This document shows positions 8,289-16,864 of a stretch of 54,280 bases of DNA, piece by piece. This DNA comes from Chengkuizengella axinellae (GTDB lineage Bacteria; Bacillota; Bacilli; Paenibacillales; KCTC-33759): positions 1-54,280 of the forward strand of contig NZ_JAVAMP010000021.1 in NCBI RefSeq assembly GCF_030730905.1. Reading direction: 5' to 3'. The translations under genes and the position numbers were made by a program. Positions within the stretch are counted from its first letter, which is position 1, and every line of letters begins with the position of its first letter. The notes under the pieces were generated by a model. The model searched no databases. It saw nothing but the letters and a program-made list of their open reading frames with translations, and had not been told where the DNA came from.

Positions 8289-9053
8289 ATGTTAATAGAT
8301 ACGCATGTGCACTTGAATGCAGAACAATTTAATGAAGATCGGGAGCAAGTTATTGAACGTGCAAAAAGTAATGGAGTTTCAACTATGATCAATGTTGGGT
8401 TTAATCGTGAAACAATACCAGAGACAATGCAGCTTGCTGAAAAATATGATTTTATATATGCAGTAGTAGGATGGCATCCAACAGATGCAATACATATGAC
8501 GCCCGAGGATTTAGGATGGATAGAATCTTTATGCAGCCATGATAAAGTAGTGGCGATTGGAGAAATAGGATTAGATTATTATTGGGATACATCACCAAAA
8601 GATATTCAACAAAAGGTTTTTAGAGAACAGATTCGATTGGCGCGTAAAGTGAAAAAACCAATTGTGATCCATAACCGAGACGCTCATCAAGATGTTGTCG
8701 ACATTTTAACAGAAGAAAATGCTGCAGAAGTAGGGGGCGTTATGCATTGTTATTCAGGAAGCTGGGAAATAGCAAAAAAATGTTTAGATATGAATTTCTA
8801 TATTTCCTTTGGCGGTCCGATTACATTTAAAAATGCTAAACAGCCTAAAGAAGTACTGAAGAAAGTTCCATTAGACCGATTGTTAATAGAAACCGACTGT
8901 CCGTATCTTACTCCTCACCCGTTTAGAGGAAAAAGAAATGAGACAGCGTACGTAAAATATGTAGCAGAGGCTGCTGCGGAAATAAAGGAAATGTCACTTG
9001 AAGAAATTGCACAAGTAACCACCAATAATGCAAAAATATGTTTTCAAATATAA
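8289..9053 (+). CDS. tatD: TatD family metal-dependent deoxyribonuclease
   Basis: TIM-barrel metallo-hydrolase of 254 residues (YabD in B. subtilis). Metal-ligand motifs appear in family order: DTHVHLN (4-10), GEIGLDYYWD (about 92-101), VIHNRDAH (about 126-133), MHCYSG (about 153-158) and ETDCPYLTPHPFRGKRNE (about 201-218). Members act as Mg-dependent 3'-5' DNases or DNA repair exonucleases. Start ATG at 8289 has GAAGGGAG 8 nt upstream. In B. subtilis metS sits just upstream, between abrB and tatD; it is absent here. Confidence 0.95.
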   Translation: MLIDTHVHLNAEQFNEDREQVIERAKSNGVSTMINVGFNRETIPETMQLAEKYDFIYAVVGWHPTDAIHMTPEDLGWIESLCSHDKVVAIGEIGLDYYWDTSPKDIQQKVFREQIRLARKVKKPIVIHNRDAHQDVVDILTEENAAEVGGVMHCYSGSWEIAKKCLDMNFYISFGGPITFKNAKQPKEVLKKVPLDRLLIETDCPYLTPHPFRGKRNETAYVKYVAEAAAEIKEMSLEEIAQVTTNNAKICFQI

Positions 9054-9103
9054 TCTGATTTTAGGAATAAGCAGTTAAATAGAGATAAACAACGTAAAAT
9101 ATA

Positions 9104-9170
9104 AGATTAGTGGATTAAAACATTTCATTTTCATGGAATTTACCGTTTTATTCCTCTAATCTTTTCTTTT
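9104..9170 (+). terminator. Long-stem terminator after tatD
   Basis: About 18-bp stem with two mismatches, starting AGATTAGTGGATTAAAAC and closing with GTTTTATTCCTCTAATCT, followed by CTTTTCTTTTT. The remaining 140 nt before yabE hold T-rich sequence with a repeated AATTTTTTG and no clear promoter. Confidence 0.75.
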
Positions 9171-9315
9171 TGGCATTTTACATATTGAGGATAAGTTGAG
9201 TATGATCTTTAAGAAACAATTACTAGTCTTTTGTATTTTTTTCCAAATTGATAAGACTTCATATTTTCTCAATTTTTTGAATTTTTTGAATACAAAGGTT
9301 TAAGGAGGAATTTTG

Positions 9316-10377
9316 ATGAGAGTAAGTAACAAATTAACTCTCACAACTTTTTTTGTCATTATTTTAGTGGCTGTAACAGCATTCATAGTATGGACTTTAG
9401 TAGGAGTAAAGGAAATATATTTGGTCATTGATGGTGATGAAAAAGTTGTTAAAACGAGCGAGGAAAACCTAGGAGCATTTCTAGAAGAACAAGGGATCAC
9501 TTTAAGTGAACATGATGAAATCTCTAAATCCCTAGAAGCAACTTTAATAGATCAAGATAAAATTATGATTCATTACGCTGTACCTGTTCTAATCAAAGTA
9601 GAAGGTAAAAATGAATTAGTATATACAACAGCTGATTCGGTAAAAGATGTTTTATTAGAACAAAAGATTGAATTAGGACCAGAGGATGAAGTTTCCCCTC
9701 TATTAGACGCTCAAGTAAAGGATAACTTAGAGATTAAAGTAACGAGAATTGAAACTTTTGTGGAAGCTGAACAATCGTCAATCTCTTACGATGTAGTTAC
9801 GGTTGAAGACTCTACCTTGCAAGAAGGGAAGGAGAAAGTTGTACAAGAAGGTATAGAGGGTGTATTGCTCACAAAAACAGAAAAAGTCAAAAAGGATGGA
9901 AAAGTAGTTTCAGAAGATATCATCCAAGAAGTAGTTCAAATTGAGAGTACAGATCATATTATAGCGAAAGGTACATTAAAACCGATTGCTAAATTGACAG
10001 CTTCTTCACCCAATGTGGCAGAGGTAACAGTGAATGGAATCACATTTAGTTATAAAAAAGTATTAAATAATGTGAAGTTAACGGCATATGATGCAGGTTT
10101 TAATTCCACTGGTAAAACCGAGGATCATCCTCAATATGGGATTACTTACACGGGAACCACTGTAAAGGAAGGTCATACGGTTGCTGTGGATCCAAATGTT
10201 ATTCCATTAGGATGGTGGATTTATATTGAAGGTTATGGTTTTAGAAGGGCTGAGGATATCGGAAGCGCAGTTAAAGGGAAAAAAGTAGATATTTATTTTG
10301 AGGATGAAGACTTTGTGGATGGATTTGGGTTGAAAAAAGGTTATACGGTCTATGTAATTGGTCCTGAAAAGCCATAA
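9316..10377 (+). CDS. yabE: YabE-like cell-wall protein (DUF348, G5, 3D domains)
   Basis: Predicted secreted or membrane-anchored wall-active protein of 353 residues, related to resuscitation-promoting factors and Bacillus YabE/YocH. A membrane segment or uncleaved signal spans about residues 8-32. Next come two DUF348 repeats (YLVIDGDEKVVKTSEENL and the IKVEGKNELVYTTADS region), a G5-like segment (about 145-235), and a C-terminal 3D domain with its acidic residues in AVDPNVIPLG, AEDIGSAVKG and VDIYFED. The 3D domain is the lytic-transglycosylase-like part. I start at ATG 9316, 7 nt after AAGGAGG, rather than the adjacent TTG at 9313. It is followed by a strong terminator, so it is probably its own unit. 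Confidence 0.92.
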   Translation: MRVSNKLTLTTFFVIILVAVTAFIVWTLVGVKEIYLVIDGDEKVVKTSEENLGAFLEEQGITLSEHDEISKSLEATLIDQDKIMIHYAVPVLIKVEGKNELVYTTADSVKDVLLEQKIELGPEDEVSPLLDAQVKDNLEIKVTRIETFVEAEQSSISYDVVTVEDSTLQEGKEKVVQEGIEGVLLTKTEKVKKDGKVVSEDIIQEVVQIESTDHIIAKGTLKPIAKLTASSPNVAEVTVNGITFSYKKVLNNVKLTAYDAGFNSTGKTEDHPQYGITYTGTTVKEGHTVAVDPNVIPLGWWIYIEGYGFRRAEDIGSAVKGKKVDIYFEDEDFVDGFGLKKGYTVYVIGPEKP

Positions 10378-10393
10378 TGATTTAAAATAAATA

Positions 10394-10437
10394 AAAGAAT
10401 CAGTTCCCTGTTACATGAAAGGGACTGATTCTTTTTT
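10394..10437 (+). terminator. Intrinsic terminator after yabE
   Basis: Perfect 15-bp stem AAAGAATCAGTTCCC / GGGACTGATTCTTT(T) with a 12-nt loop and a T run. Confidence 0.9.
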
Positions 10438-10472
10438 ATAACTTAGAATAACTAAGAATTTAGATTTAAAAA
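10438..10472 (+). repeat. Post-terminator AT-rich repeat, copy B
   Basis: ATAACTTAG, then a second partial ATAACTAAGAATTTAGA. It begins directly at the end of the yabE terminator T run, like the other copies. Confidence 0.5.
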
Positions 10473-10570
10473 TGAATGCACATTAAAGTATTGATGTTTG
10501 GATATTCTTGTTTATAGAAACATATATAATATATACTTGGATATGAGTTTTAGAGAAGGGATCAAAAAAG

Positions 10571-11122
10571 ATGATTAAAGAAATGATTATCGTTGAAGGG
10601 AAGGACGATACTACAGCAATCCAGCGAGCTGTAAAAGCAGATACGATTGAAACTGGTGGTTCAGCTATCAATAAAGAAGTGATCCAGAGGATTAAATTAG
10701 CTCAAGAAAGAAGAGGGGTCATTATATTTACAGATCCTGATCACGCTGGAGAACGAATTCGTAAAATAATATCTTCTAAAGTGAAAGGTTGTAAACATGC
10801 TTTTCTGACGAGAGAAGAGGCTAGTTATAAAGATAACATTGGAGTGGAGAATGCTTCAGATGAGGCAATACAAACTGCACTTGAAAATGTAAAAACAGAG
10901 TTTTTAAGTATAGATAAAGATAAAGAACAAATTTCTTGGCAGGATTTAATGGATGCTGGATTAATTGTCCATGCCCAAGCAGCAAAAAGAAGAACGGAAT
11001 TAGGGAAGGTATTGGGTATAGGATATTGTAATGGTAAACAATTTTATAAAAGATGCAAAATGTTTCAGATAACAAAAAAAGAATTTGAAAACGGATTAAA
11101 CCAAATAGAATTAAAGGATTGA
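10571..11122 (+). CDS. rnmV: Ribonuclease M5
   Basis: Toprim-domain endonuclease of 183 residues that makes the final cuts in 5S rRNA precursor. The Toprim glutamate is in IIVEGKDDTTAIQRA (about 6-20) and the DxD motif in IIFTDPDHAGERIRK (about 54-68). It is followed 9 nt later by rsmA, the usual pairing in Bacillales. The probable rRNA operon at the right edge of the window would supply its substrate. Confidence 0.96.
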   Translation: MIKEMIIVEGKDDTTAIQRAVKADTIETGGSAINKEVIQRIKLAQERRGVIIFTDPDHAGERIRKIISSKVKGCKHAFLTREEASYKDNIGVENASDEAIQTALENVKTEFLSIDKDKEQISWQDLMDAGLIVHAQAAKRRTELGKVLGIGYCNGKQFYKRCKMFQITKKEFENGLNQIELKD

Positions 11123-12016
<894 letters not shown>

Positions 12017-12078
12017 ACGATCCCCTATTTATACACACAATATACACTTACCCCATAGTATAGATGAGGAGGGGTGAG

Positions 12079-12969
12079 ATGATGTATCGAGGAGATTTGG
12101 TAACCAGAAGGTCTTACGGGGAAGACGTTGTATTTGAGATTTTAGATATAAACAGACAACTTGCTTTTTTAAGAGGGGTTGAATATCGACTATTCGCAGA
12201 TTCTCCTATGCATGATTTAAATAAAGTGCATGATTATCGATTAACTAAAGACTATATGAGATCACATTCCAGGGTTCAACAAACTCATCGTTTAATCCAG
12301 CAATACAGAAGAGAGCAGCAAGAAACAAATTTGCAGAATATGATTGTTATAAATGAGCAAGATGAAGAGCAGGAATTACAATCTTACTTTGAAGTGCCTG
12401 GTAAAGTGCTTCATTTGGATGGTGACTCTCGCTATTTAAATAAAAGTCTTGATTTATATAATCAACTTCGAGTGCCGGTAGAAGGTCATTATATACAAGA
12501 AAAAGATATGCCTGATCAATTGTATGATTTATTACCTAAAGCGAAACCTGATGTATTAGTCATTACTGGACATGACAGTTTGATAAAGAATCGGAGAAAT
12601 AGGGATGAATATAGCTTGGATAGTTATAAAAATTCTCGAAATTTTGCTAAAGCTGTGAAAATTGCTAGAGAGTATGAGAAAAATAAGGATACGTTAATGA
12701 TTGTAGCAGGTGCTTGTCAGTCACATTTTGAAGCACTTTTACAAGCAGGGGCTAATTTTGCGAGCTCTCCACAAAGAATATTAATTCATGCACTTGATCC
12801 TGTTCAAATTGCTTCCAAAATTTCATATACCTCCATAAAAGAAACTGTAAATATGTCTGATGTTATTAGTTACACTATAAGTGGCATTAAAGGTATGGGT
12901 GGTATAGAATCTAGAGGGAGTTATAGAATCGGACTTCCTAATATCAAAAAAAGCGAAAATAATCATTGA
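12079..12969 (+). CDS. yabG: Sporulation-specific protease YabG
   Basis: Spore-coat-associated cysteine-type protease of about 296 residues; in B. subtilis it is made under sigma-K and processes coat proteins such as SpoIVA, SafA and CotT. Diagnostic stretches are GKVLHLDGDSRYLNKSL, DVLVITGHDSL, IVAGACQSHFEALLQAGANF, and the closing GMGGIESRGSYRIGLP. AGGAGGGG is 4-9 nt from the paired ATGs at 12079 and 12082. An ATG at 12064 overlaps the binding site and is unlikely. It lies between rsmA and veg as in B. subtilis. Confidence 0.93.
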   Translation: MMYRGDLVTRRSYGEDVVFEILDINRQLAFLRGVEYRLFADSPMHDLNKVHDYRLTKDYMRSHSRVQQTHRLIQQYRREQQETNLQNMIVINEQDEEQELQSYFEVPGKVLHLDGDSRYLNKSLDLYNQLRVPVEGHYIQEKDMPDQLYDLLPKAKPDVLVITGHDSLIKNRRNRDEYSLDSYKNSRNFAKAVKIAREYEKNKDTLMIVAGACQSHFEALLQAGANFASSPQRILIHALDPVQIASKISYTSIKETVNMSDVISYTISGIKGMGGIESRGSYRIGLPNIKKSENNH

Positions 12970-12995
12970 CAATAACTTTGTTTCACTGATATAAT
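12966..12995 (+). promoter_or_regulatory. veg promoter P1 (sigma-A type)
   Basis: TTGACA at 12966-12971 and TATAAT at 12990-12995 with an 18-nt spacer; both hexamers are perfect. The -35 box overlaps the yabG stop codon. Confidence 0.8.
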
Positions 12996-13003
12996 TATTA
13001 AAT

Positions 13004-13032
13004 TTGACTTTCCTTATTCCTTTAGATATAAT
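13004..13032 (+). promoter_or_regulatory. veg promoter P2 (sigma-A type)
   Basis: TTGACT at 13004-13009 and TATAAT at 13027-13032 with an ideal 17-nt spacer. It lies in tandem 9 nt downstream of P1, and 27 nt before the veg ATG. Confidence 0.85.
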
Positions 13033-13059
13033 GGATTAGGAAAGAGGTGGTAGTTGGAC

Positions 13060-13335
13060 ATGTCAAAAAATTCATTGTCAGAAATAAAACGCAGCTTGGA
13101 GACCCATGTTGGGGCTAAAATCATGTTAAAAGCAAATGGTGGTCGCAAGAAAACCATTGAAAGAACAGGTGTGTTAGAAGAAACCTACCCTTCTGTTTTT
13201 ATTGTTAAATTAGATCAGGAACAACATGCCTTCAAAAGAGTGTCTTATTCCTATGCAGACATATTAACCGAATCTGTAGAAGTTACGGTATGCAAAGATG
13301 AGGGACAAGTTAAAATTACTTACATTGAACATTAA
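13060..13335 (+). CDS. veg: Veg protein
   Basis: Small conserved Bacillales protein of 91 residues. In B. subtilis Veg promotes biofilm matrix expression by interfering with SinR and affects spore outgrowth; its molecular mode is not settled. The signature is [20 protein letters not shown] followed by [18 protein letters not shown], close to B. subtilis. I start at ATG 13060, 9 nt after GAGGTGG; a TTG six nt earlier is too close to that site. Two tandem sigma-A promoters precede it, consistent with the very strong veg promoter of B. subtilis. Confidence 0.96.
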   Translation: MSKNSLSEIKRSLETHVGAKIMLKANGGRKKTIERTGVLEETYPSVFIVKLDQEQHAFKRVSYSYADILTESVEVTVCKDEGQVKITYIEH

Positions 13336-13369
13336 CATGTAATACATGCATAGCATATATGATTTAATG

Positions 13370-13409
13370 AACAAAACCAATATAGGTTTTGTTTTTTTTT
13401 TTTTTTTTT
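13370..13409 (+). terminator. Terminator after veg with an 18-T tract
   Basis: 9-bp stem AACAAAACC/GGTTTTGTT with loop AATATA. The stem's last two Ts begin an uninterrupted run of 18 T at 13392-13409, unusually long for a terminator tail. Confidence 0.9.
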
Positions 13410-13522
13410 GTTTGTTGAAATACAATTTATCCATTTGTGTATTTATAACTGTTAGAGGATTTTTCCTTTTTCAATGAGTATCTTATGCTTCTATTTAACA
13501 TATACTATCCTTCATACAATAG

Positions 13523-13546
13523 CTTTTTCACTTTTTCACTTTTTCA
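13523..13546 (+). repeat. Triple tandem 8-mer CTTTTTCA
   Basis: Three perfect back-to-back copies of CTTTTTCA, then CTTT. They lie in the veg-sspF gap (13336-13624), which otherwise holds only the veg terminator and AT-rich sequence. Confidence 0.8.
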
Positions 13547-13624
13547 CTTTATCGGTTTTTACTGTGAAACAAAGATGACAGTTCATAAAGATATTTTAAA
13601 TAAATGGATTAAGGAGTGTAAATT

Positions 13625-13804
13625 ATGGCACGTAGAAGAAGAAATAGTGTGATGTCTGAACAATTTAAATATGAACTTGCCAAGGATCTTGGTTTTTATG
13701 AGACGGTTCAACGTGAAGGATGGGGTGGCATAAAAACAAAGGATGCTGGCAATATGGTGAAAAGGGCGATACAAATTGCAGAGCAGGTTTCTAATAAACA
13801 GTAG
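13625..13804 (+). CDS. sspF: Small acid-soluble spore protein, alpha/beta type (SspF)
   Basis: 59-residue DNA-binding spore protein of the SspF group. It coats DNA in the forespore and protects it from UV and heat. The sequence begins [20 protein letters not shown], continues [20 protein letters not shown], and ends with the family core [20 protein letters not shown] lies 9 nt upstream of ATG 13625. A sigma-G promoter is expected from the family, but I could not identify one with confidence in the preceding 100 nt. The same veg-sspF-ispE order occurs in B. subtilis. Confidence 0.95.
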   Translation: MARRRRNSVMSEQFKYELAKDLGFYETVQREGWGGIKTKDAGNMVKRAIQIAEQVSNKQ

Positions 13805-13810
13805 TAGTTA

Positions 13811-13845
13811 AAAAAACTAAAGCATTTTCGTGCTTTAGTTTTTTT
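13811..13845 (+). terminator. Intrinsic terminator after sspF
   Basis: 14-bp stem AAAAAACTAAAGCA / TGCTTTAGTTTTTT, loop TTTTCG, followed by further T. Confidence 0.9.
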
Positions 13846-14027
13846 ATACACATCTCTGTGAAAACGGAATAGAGATTGTTGTTCTTTTTTTGGGGTTGAA
13901 AATGATGTTTAAGGACCCCTATGGATGCTTTTTGTAAAATCATTTGTTATATTATATAGAGTAAATAAATACATAAACCCCAGTGAAGAAAGGTTCACTT
14001 TTTATTGTGATCGAAGAAGGTGTTTTG

Positions 14028-14882
14028 ATGAAAATATATGAAAAAGCCCCTGCAAAAATTAATTTATCGTTGGATATACTTAGAAAAAGAGACGATGGTT
14101 ACCATGAAGTTGAAATGATTATGACAATGGTTGACTTGTCTGATCGATTAGAGATGTCTGAGTTATCAAGGGATACCATTATCATTACCAGTCAAGCGGG
14201 TTATATTCCTTTAGATGAAAAAAACTTGGCTTTTCAAGCTGCTCGTCTTATAAAAGAAAAATATGATGTAAAAAAAGGGGTTTATATCCATTTGGATAAA
14301 AAGATTCCTGTTTCGGCCGGTTTAGCTGGTGGAAGTAGTGATGCAGCTGCAGCGTTAAGAGGATTGAATCGATTATGGAAATTAAATATTCCAGTTAGTG
14401 ACTTAAAAAAGATGGCTGAAGAATTAGGATCAGATGTGCCATTTTGTATTGAAGGCGGAACGGCATTAGCAACTGGGCGAGGAGAAATATTAGAGAAATT
14501 ATCGTCTCCACCTCAATGTTGGGTTATATTAGCTAAACCACCAATCAATGTATCCACAGCTGATGTTTACAGTAGAGTTGATGTAAGGAATATAAAAAAA
14601 CATCCTTCAACAGAAGTACTGAAAGATGCAATCGAAAATAAAGACTTTCAAGAAATATGTCAATCCCTTGGCAATGTACTTGAAGATGTGACTATGCCTA
14701 TGTATCCTCAAGTAAAACAATTAAAGGATGTCATGCATCGTTTAGGTGCTGAAGGTGTTTTAATGTCCGGTAGTGGTCCTACTGTATTTGGCCTTGTTTC
14801 TAAACAGTCTAAGGTAAATAAAATATACAATGGATTGCGTGGATTTTGTAATCATGTATATGTGGTTAGAATATTAACATAG
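14028..14882 (+). CDS. ispE: 4-diphosphocytidyl-2-C-methyl-D-erythritol kinase
   Basis: GHMP-family kinase of 284 residues in the non-mevalonate isoprenoid pathway: ATP-dependent 2-phosphorylation of CDP-methylerythritol. It begins [17 protein letters not shown], contains GYHEVEMIM, the ATP-binding loop [19 protein letters not shown] (about 93-111), [20 protein letters not shown], and the C-terminal [11 protein letters not shown]. Start ATG 14028 aligns with B. subtilis IspE and has GAAGAAGG upstream; an in-frame GTG at 13983 would add 15 residues with no family counterpart. The 180-nt gap upstream contains a weak GGGGT/ACCCC inverted repeat (13892-13919). Confidence 0.95.
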   Translation: MKIYEKAPAKINLSLDILRKRDDGYHEVEMIMTMVDLSDRLEMSELSRDTIIITSQAGYIPLDEKNLAFQAARLIKEKYDVKKGVYIHLDKKIPVSAGLAGGSSDAAAALRGLNRLWKLNIPVSDLKKMAEELGSDVPFCIEGGTALATGRGEILEKLSSPPQCWVILAKPPINVSTADVYSRVDVRNIKKHPSTEVLKDAIENKDFQEICQSLGNVLEDVTMPMYPQVKQLKDVMHRLGAEGVLMSGSGPTVFGLVSKQSKVNKIYNGLRGFCNHVYVVRILT

Positions 14883-14929
14883 GTTTATTATTTTGGTAAA
14901 AACACGTATAATATTGATATATTTAAAAT

Positions 14930-14944
14930 TAATATTCGGTATAT
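14930..14944 (-). promoter_or_regulatory. Possible PurBox upstream of purR
   Basis: Minus-strand TATACCGAATATT matches the PurBox consensus AWWWCCGAACWWT at 11 of 13 positions. It lies 16-30 nt before the purR start. B. subtilis purR is autoregulated through paired PurBoxes; a second clear box was not found here. Confidence 0.3.
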
Positions 14945-14959
14945 ACAGGAAGGGATGTT

Positions 14960-15790
14960 ATGAAGAAGTTAAAAAGAAGTGCGAGATTGGTTGAAATGAC
15001 TCAATATTTATTAATTCATCCCCATTTACTCATCCCGTTAACCACCTTTGCAGAGAGGTATAATGCTGCTAAATCCTCTGTTAGTGAAGATTTGGCTATT
15101 ATTAAAGAAGTGTTTGAATCGGAGGGATTGGGTAAACTTCATACACTTGCTGGAGCAGCTGGAGGAGTGAAGTATGTCCCTAAAATTCCGAAAGATTTAT
15201 CTCTGGAAATGATTAAAAAAATATGCACACTTTTAGAGCAACCTAATCGTATTTTACCAGGTGGGTATTTGTATATGTCGGATATTTTAGGACAACCTGT
15301 CTACATAAACGAAATAGGAAAAATGTTTGCATCTATTTTTTCAGATAAAGAAATTGATGTCATCATGACTGTAGAAACAAAAGGAATTCCTTTAGCTTAT
15401 GCAGTCGCATCTTATTTAAACCTACCAGTTGTCATTGTAAGAAGAGATAATAAAGTAACAGAGGGTTCTGCAGTAAGTATTAATTATGTTTCTGGATCGA
15501 ATAAAAAAATAAGAATGATGACACTCTCAAGAAGAGCTTTAAAAGAACAATCGAAAGTATTAATCATTGATGATTTTATGAAGGCCGGCGGAACTGTACA
15601 AGGGATGAAGGATTTATTGGAGGAATTCAACGCTAAGGTGGTTGGTGTTGGTGTTTTTGTTGAGTCAAGTGAGGAAGGTGTAGAGGAACATTTAATTACA
15701 GATTATGTTTCACTTGCTAAATTAACTAGTGTGGATTTAAAAACAAAAAAAATTACTGTTTGCCCTGGTAACTATTTTGAAAATGAATAA
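14960..15790 (+). CDS. purR: Purine operon repressor PurR
   Basis: 276-residue regulator with an N-terminal winged helix (KRSARLVEMTQYLLIHPHLL, SSVSEDLAIIKEVFE) and a C-terminal phosphoribosyltransferase-like domain with the PRPP loop VLIIDDFMKAGGTVQG (about 196-211). In B. subtilis it represses purine synthesis genes and is released from DNA by PRPP. Neighbours ispE and ridA are the same as in B. subtilis. AGGAAGGG lies 6 nt upstream of the ATG. Confidence 0.96.
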   Translation: MKKLKRSARLVEMTQYLLIHPHLLIPLTTFAERYNAAKSSVSEDLAIIKEVFESEGLGKLHTLAGAAGGVKYVPKIPKDLSLEMIKKICTLLEQPNRILPGGYLYMSDILGQPVYINEIGKMFASIFSDKEIDVIMTVETKGIPLAYAVASYLNLPVVIVRRDNKVTEGSAVSINYVSGSNKKIRMMTLSRRALKEQSKVLIIDDFMKAGGTVQGMKDLLEEFNAKVVGVGVFVESSEEGVEEHLITDYVSLAKLTSVDLKTKKITVCPGNYFENE

Positions 15791-15805
15791 GGAGGTCATT
15801 ATATT

Positions 15806-16183
15806 ATGACTATAAAATTTGTACACACTGATGATGCACCAAAAGCCATCGGTCCATATTCTCAAGCTGTAAAGGTAGATCGATTTATTTATACTTCTGG
15901 ACAAATCCCTCTAGATTTAGATGGGAACATAGTAGAAGGTGGAATTAAAGAACAAACACATCAAGTATTTAAAAATTTAAAAGCAGTTTTGCTTGAAGCA
16001 GGAGCTTCATTAGAAAATGTAGTAAAAGCAACAGTGTTTTTGAAGGATATGAACCATTTTGTAGATGTAAATGAAATCTATGCTTCTTATTTTGGTGATC
16101 ATAAGCCTGCTCGATCAGCTGTAGAAGTAGCTAGACTACCAAAGGACGTATTAGTAGAGATAGAATTAGTGGTATATATTTAA
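15806..16183 (+). CDS. ridA: RidA family enamine/imine deaminase (YabJ)
   Basis: 125-residue YjgF/YER057c/UK114 protein that hydrolyses reactive enamine and imine intermediates such as 2-aminoacrylate. Key features are [20 protein letters not shown], the substrate-binding arginine in [14 protein letters not shown], and the closing [18 protein letters not shown] precedes the ATG; it lies 15 nt after purR, so the two are probably cotranscribed. Confidence 0.95.
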   Translation: MTIKFVHTDDAPKAIGPYSQAVKVDRFIYTSGQIPLDLDGNIVEGGIKEQTHQVFKNLKAVLLEAGASLENVVKATVFLKDMNHFVDVNEIYASYFGDHKPARSAVEVARLPKDVLVEIELVVYI

Positions 16184-16274
16184 CTGATAAAATGGTAATT
16201 AATCCATTTATTTACTTTTATATGTAGTGTTTTAGCATGAATGTCACAAAAATATAAAATTTTTTATAAAAAAA

Positions 16275-16303
16275 GAAGGAATTATCATAAATTTGTGGAA
16301 GTA
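16275..16303 (+). promoter_or_regulatory. Probable sigma-H promoter of spoVG
   Basis: GAAGGAATT at 16275-16283 fits the sigma-H -35 consensus RNAGGAWWW fully. After 11 nt, GTGGAAGTA at 16295-16303 fits the -10 consensus RNNGAATWW with one mismatch. spoVG is a classic sigma-H gene in B. subtilis. Confidence 0.65.
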
Positions 16304-16340
16304 TTAACCAAGTCTTTTTAATAAAAGGTGGTGAACACAA

Positions 16341-16628
16341 GTGCAAATTACTGATGTAAGACTCCGCCGCGTTAATTCCGAAGGAAGAATGAAGGCGATT
16401 GCATCGATCACAATTGATAACGAATTTGTTGTTCATGATATTCGTGTTATCGAGGGGAACAATGGGATGTTTGTAGCGATGCCAAGCAAGAGGACCCCAG
16501 ATGGAGAGTTTAGAGACATAGCTCATCCAATATCCTCCCCAACTCGTGAGAAGATTCAATTAGCAGTATTAGAAGAATATGATAATGCTTCTTCAGAGGA
16601 AGATGGAGTAATTGAAGAGGGAGCATAA
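16341..16628 (+). CDS. spoVG: Stage V sporulation protein G (RNA/DNA-binding regulator)
   Basis: 95-residue SpoVG, a small nucleic-acid-binding regulator of septation and sporulation. The core is nearly identical to B. subtilis: [40 protein letters not shown] and [15 protein letters not shown]. The C-terminal tail is acidic and variable as usual. GTG start at 16341 with AAAGGTGG upstream. It has its own promoter and terminator. Confidence 0.97.
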   Translation: MQITDVRLRRVNSEGRMKAIASITIDNEFVVHDIRVIEGNNGMFVAMPSKRTPDGEFRDIAHPISSPTREKIQLAVLEEYDNASSEEDGVIEEGA

Positions 16629-16630
16629 AA

Positions 16631-16665
16631 AATGAAAAGAGAGCTATATGCTCTCTTTTCATTTT
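16631..16665 (+). terminator. Intrinsic terminator after spoVG
   Basis: 14-bp perfect stem AATGAAAAGAGAGC / GCTCTCTTTTCATT with loop TATAT and a short T run. Confidence 0.9.
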
Positions 16666-16864
16666 AGTACCTAATTGTCTCACTTTTTGAACAAGCACTT
16701 TATGTGTTATGATTACAATGAATTGAATAAATGAAAAAGCTTGATTATATAGTGCAATGAGATTATATATTTTATATTATCTTCATATAATGTGGATTAC
16801 TATTTTGTATAATATATGAATGAGTAGAAACACATAAAAGTATAATAAAGGAAGGTTTTTGAAC

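Noticed and set aside
12054-12062. CATAGTATA, a perfect sigma-K -10 match before yabG
   Set aside because: A start site 6-8 nt downstream would fall inside the AGGAGGGG binding site of yabG, so it cannot easily drive yabG translation. It may be chance.
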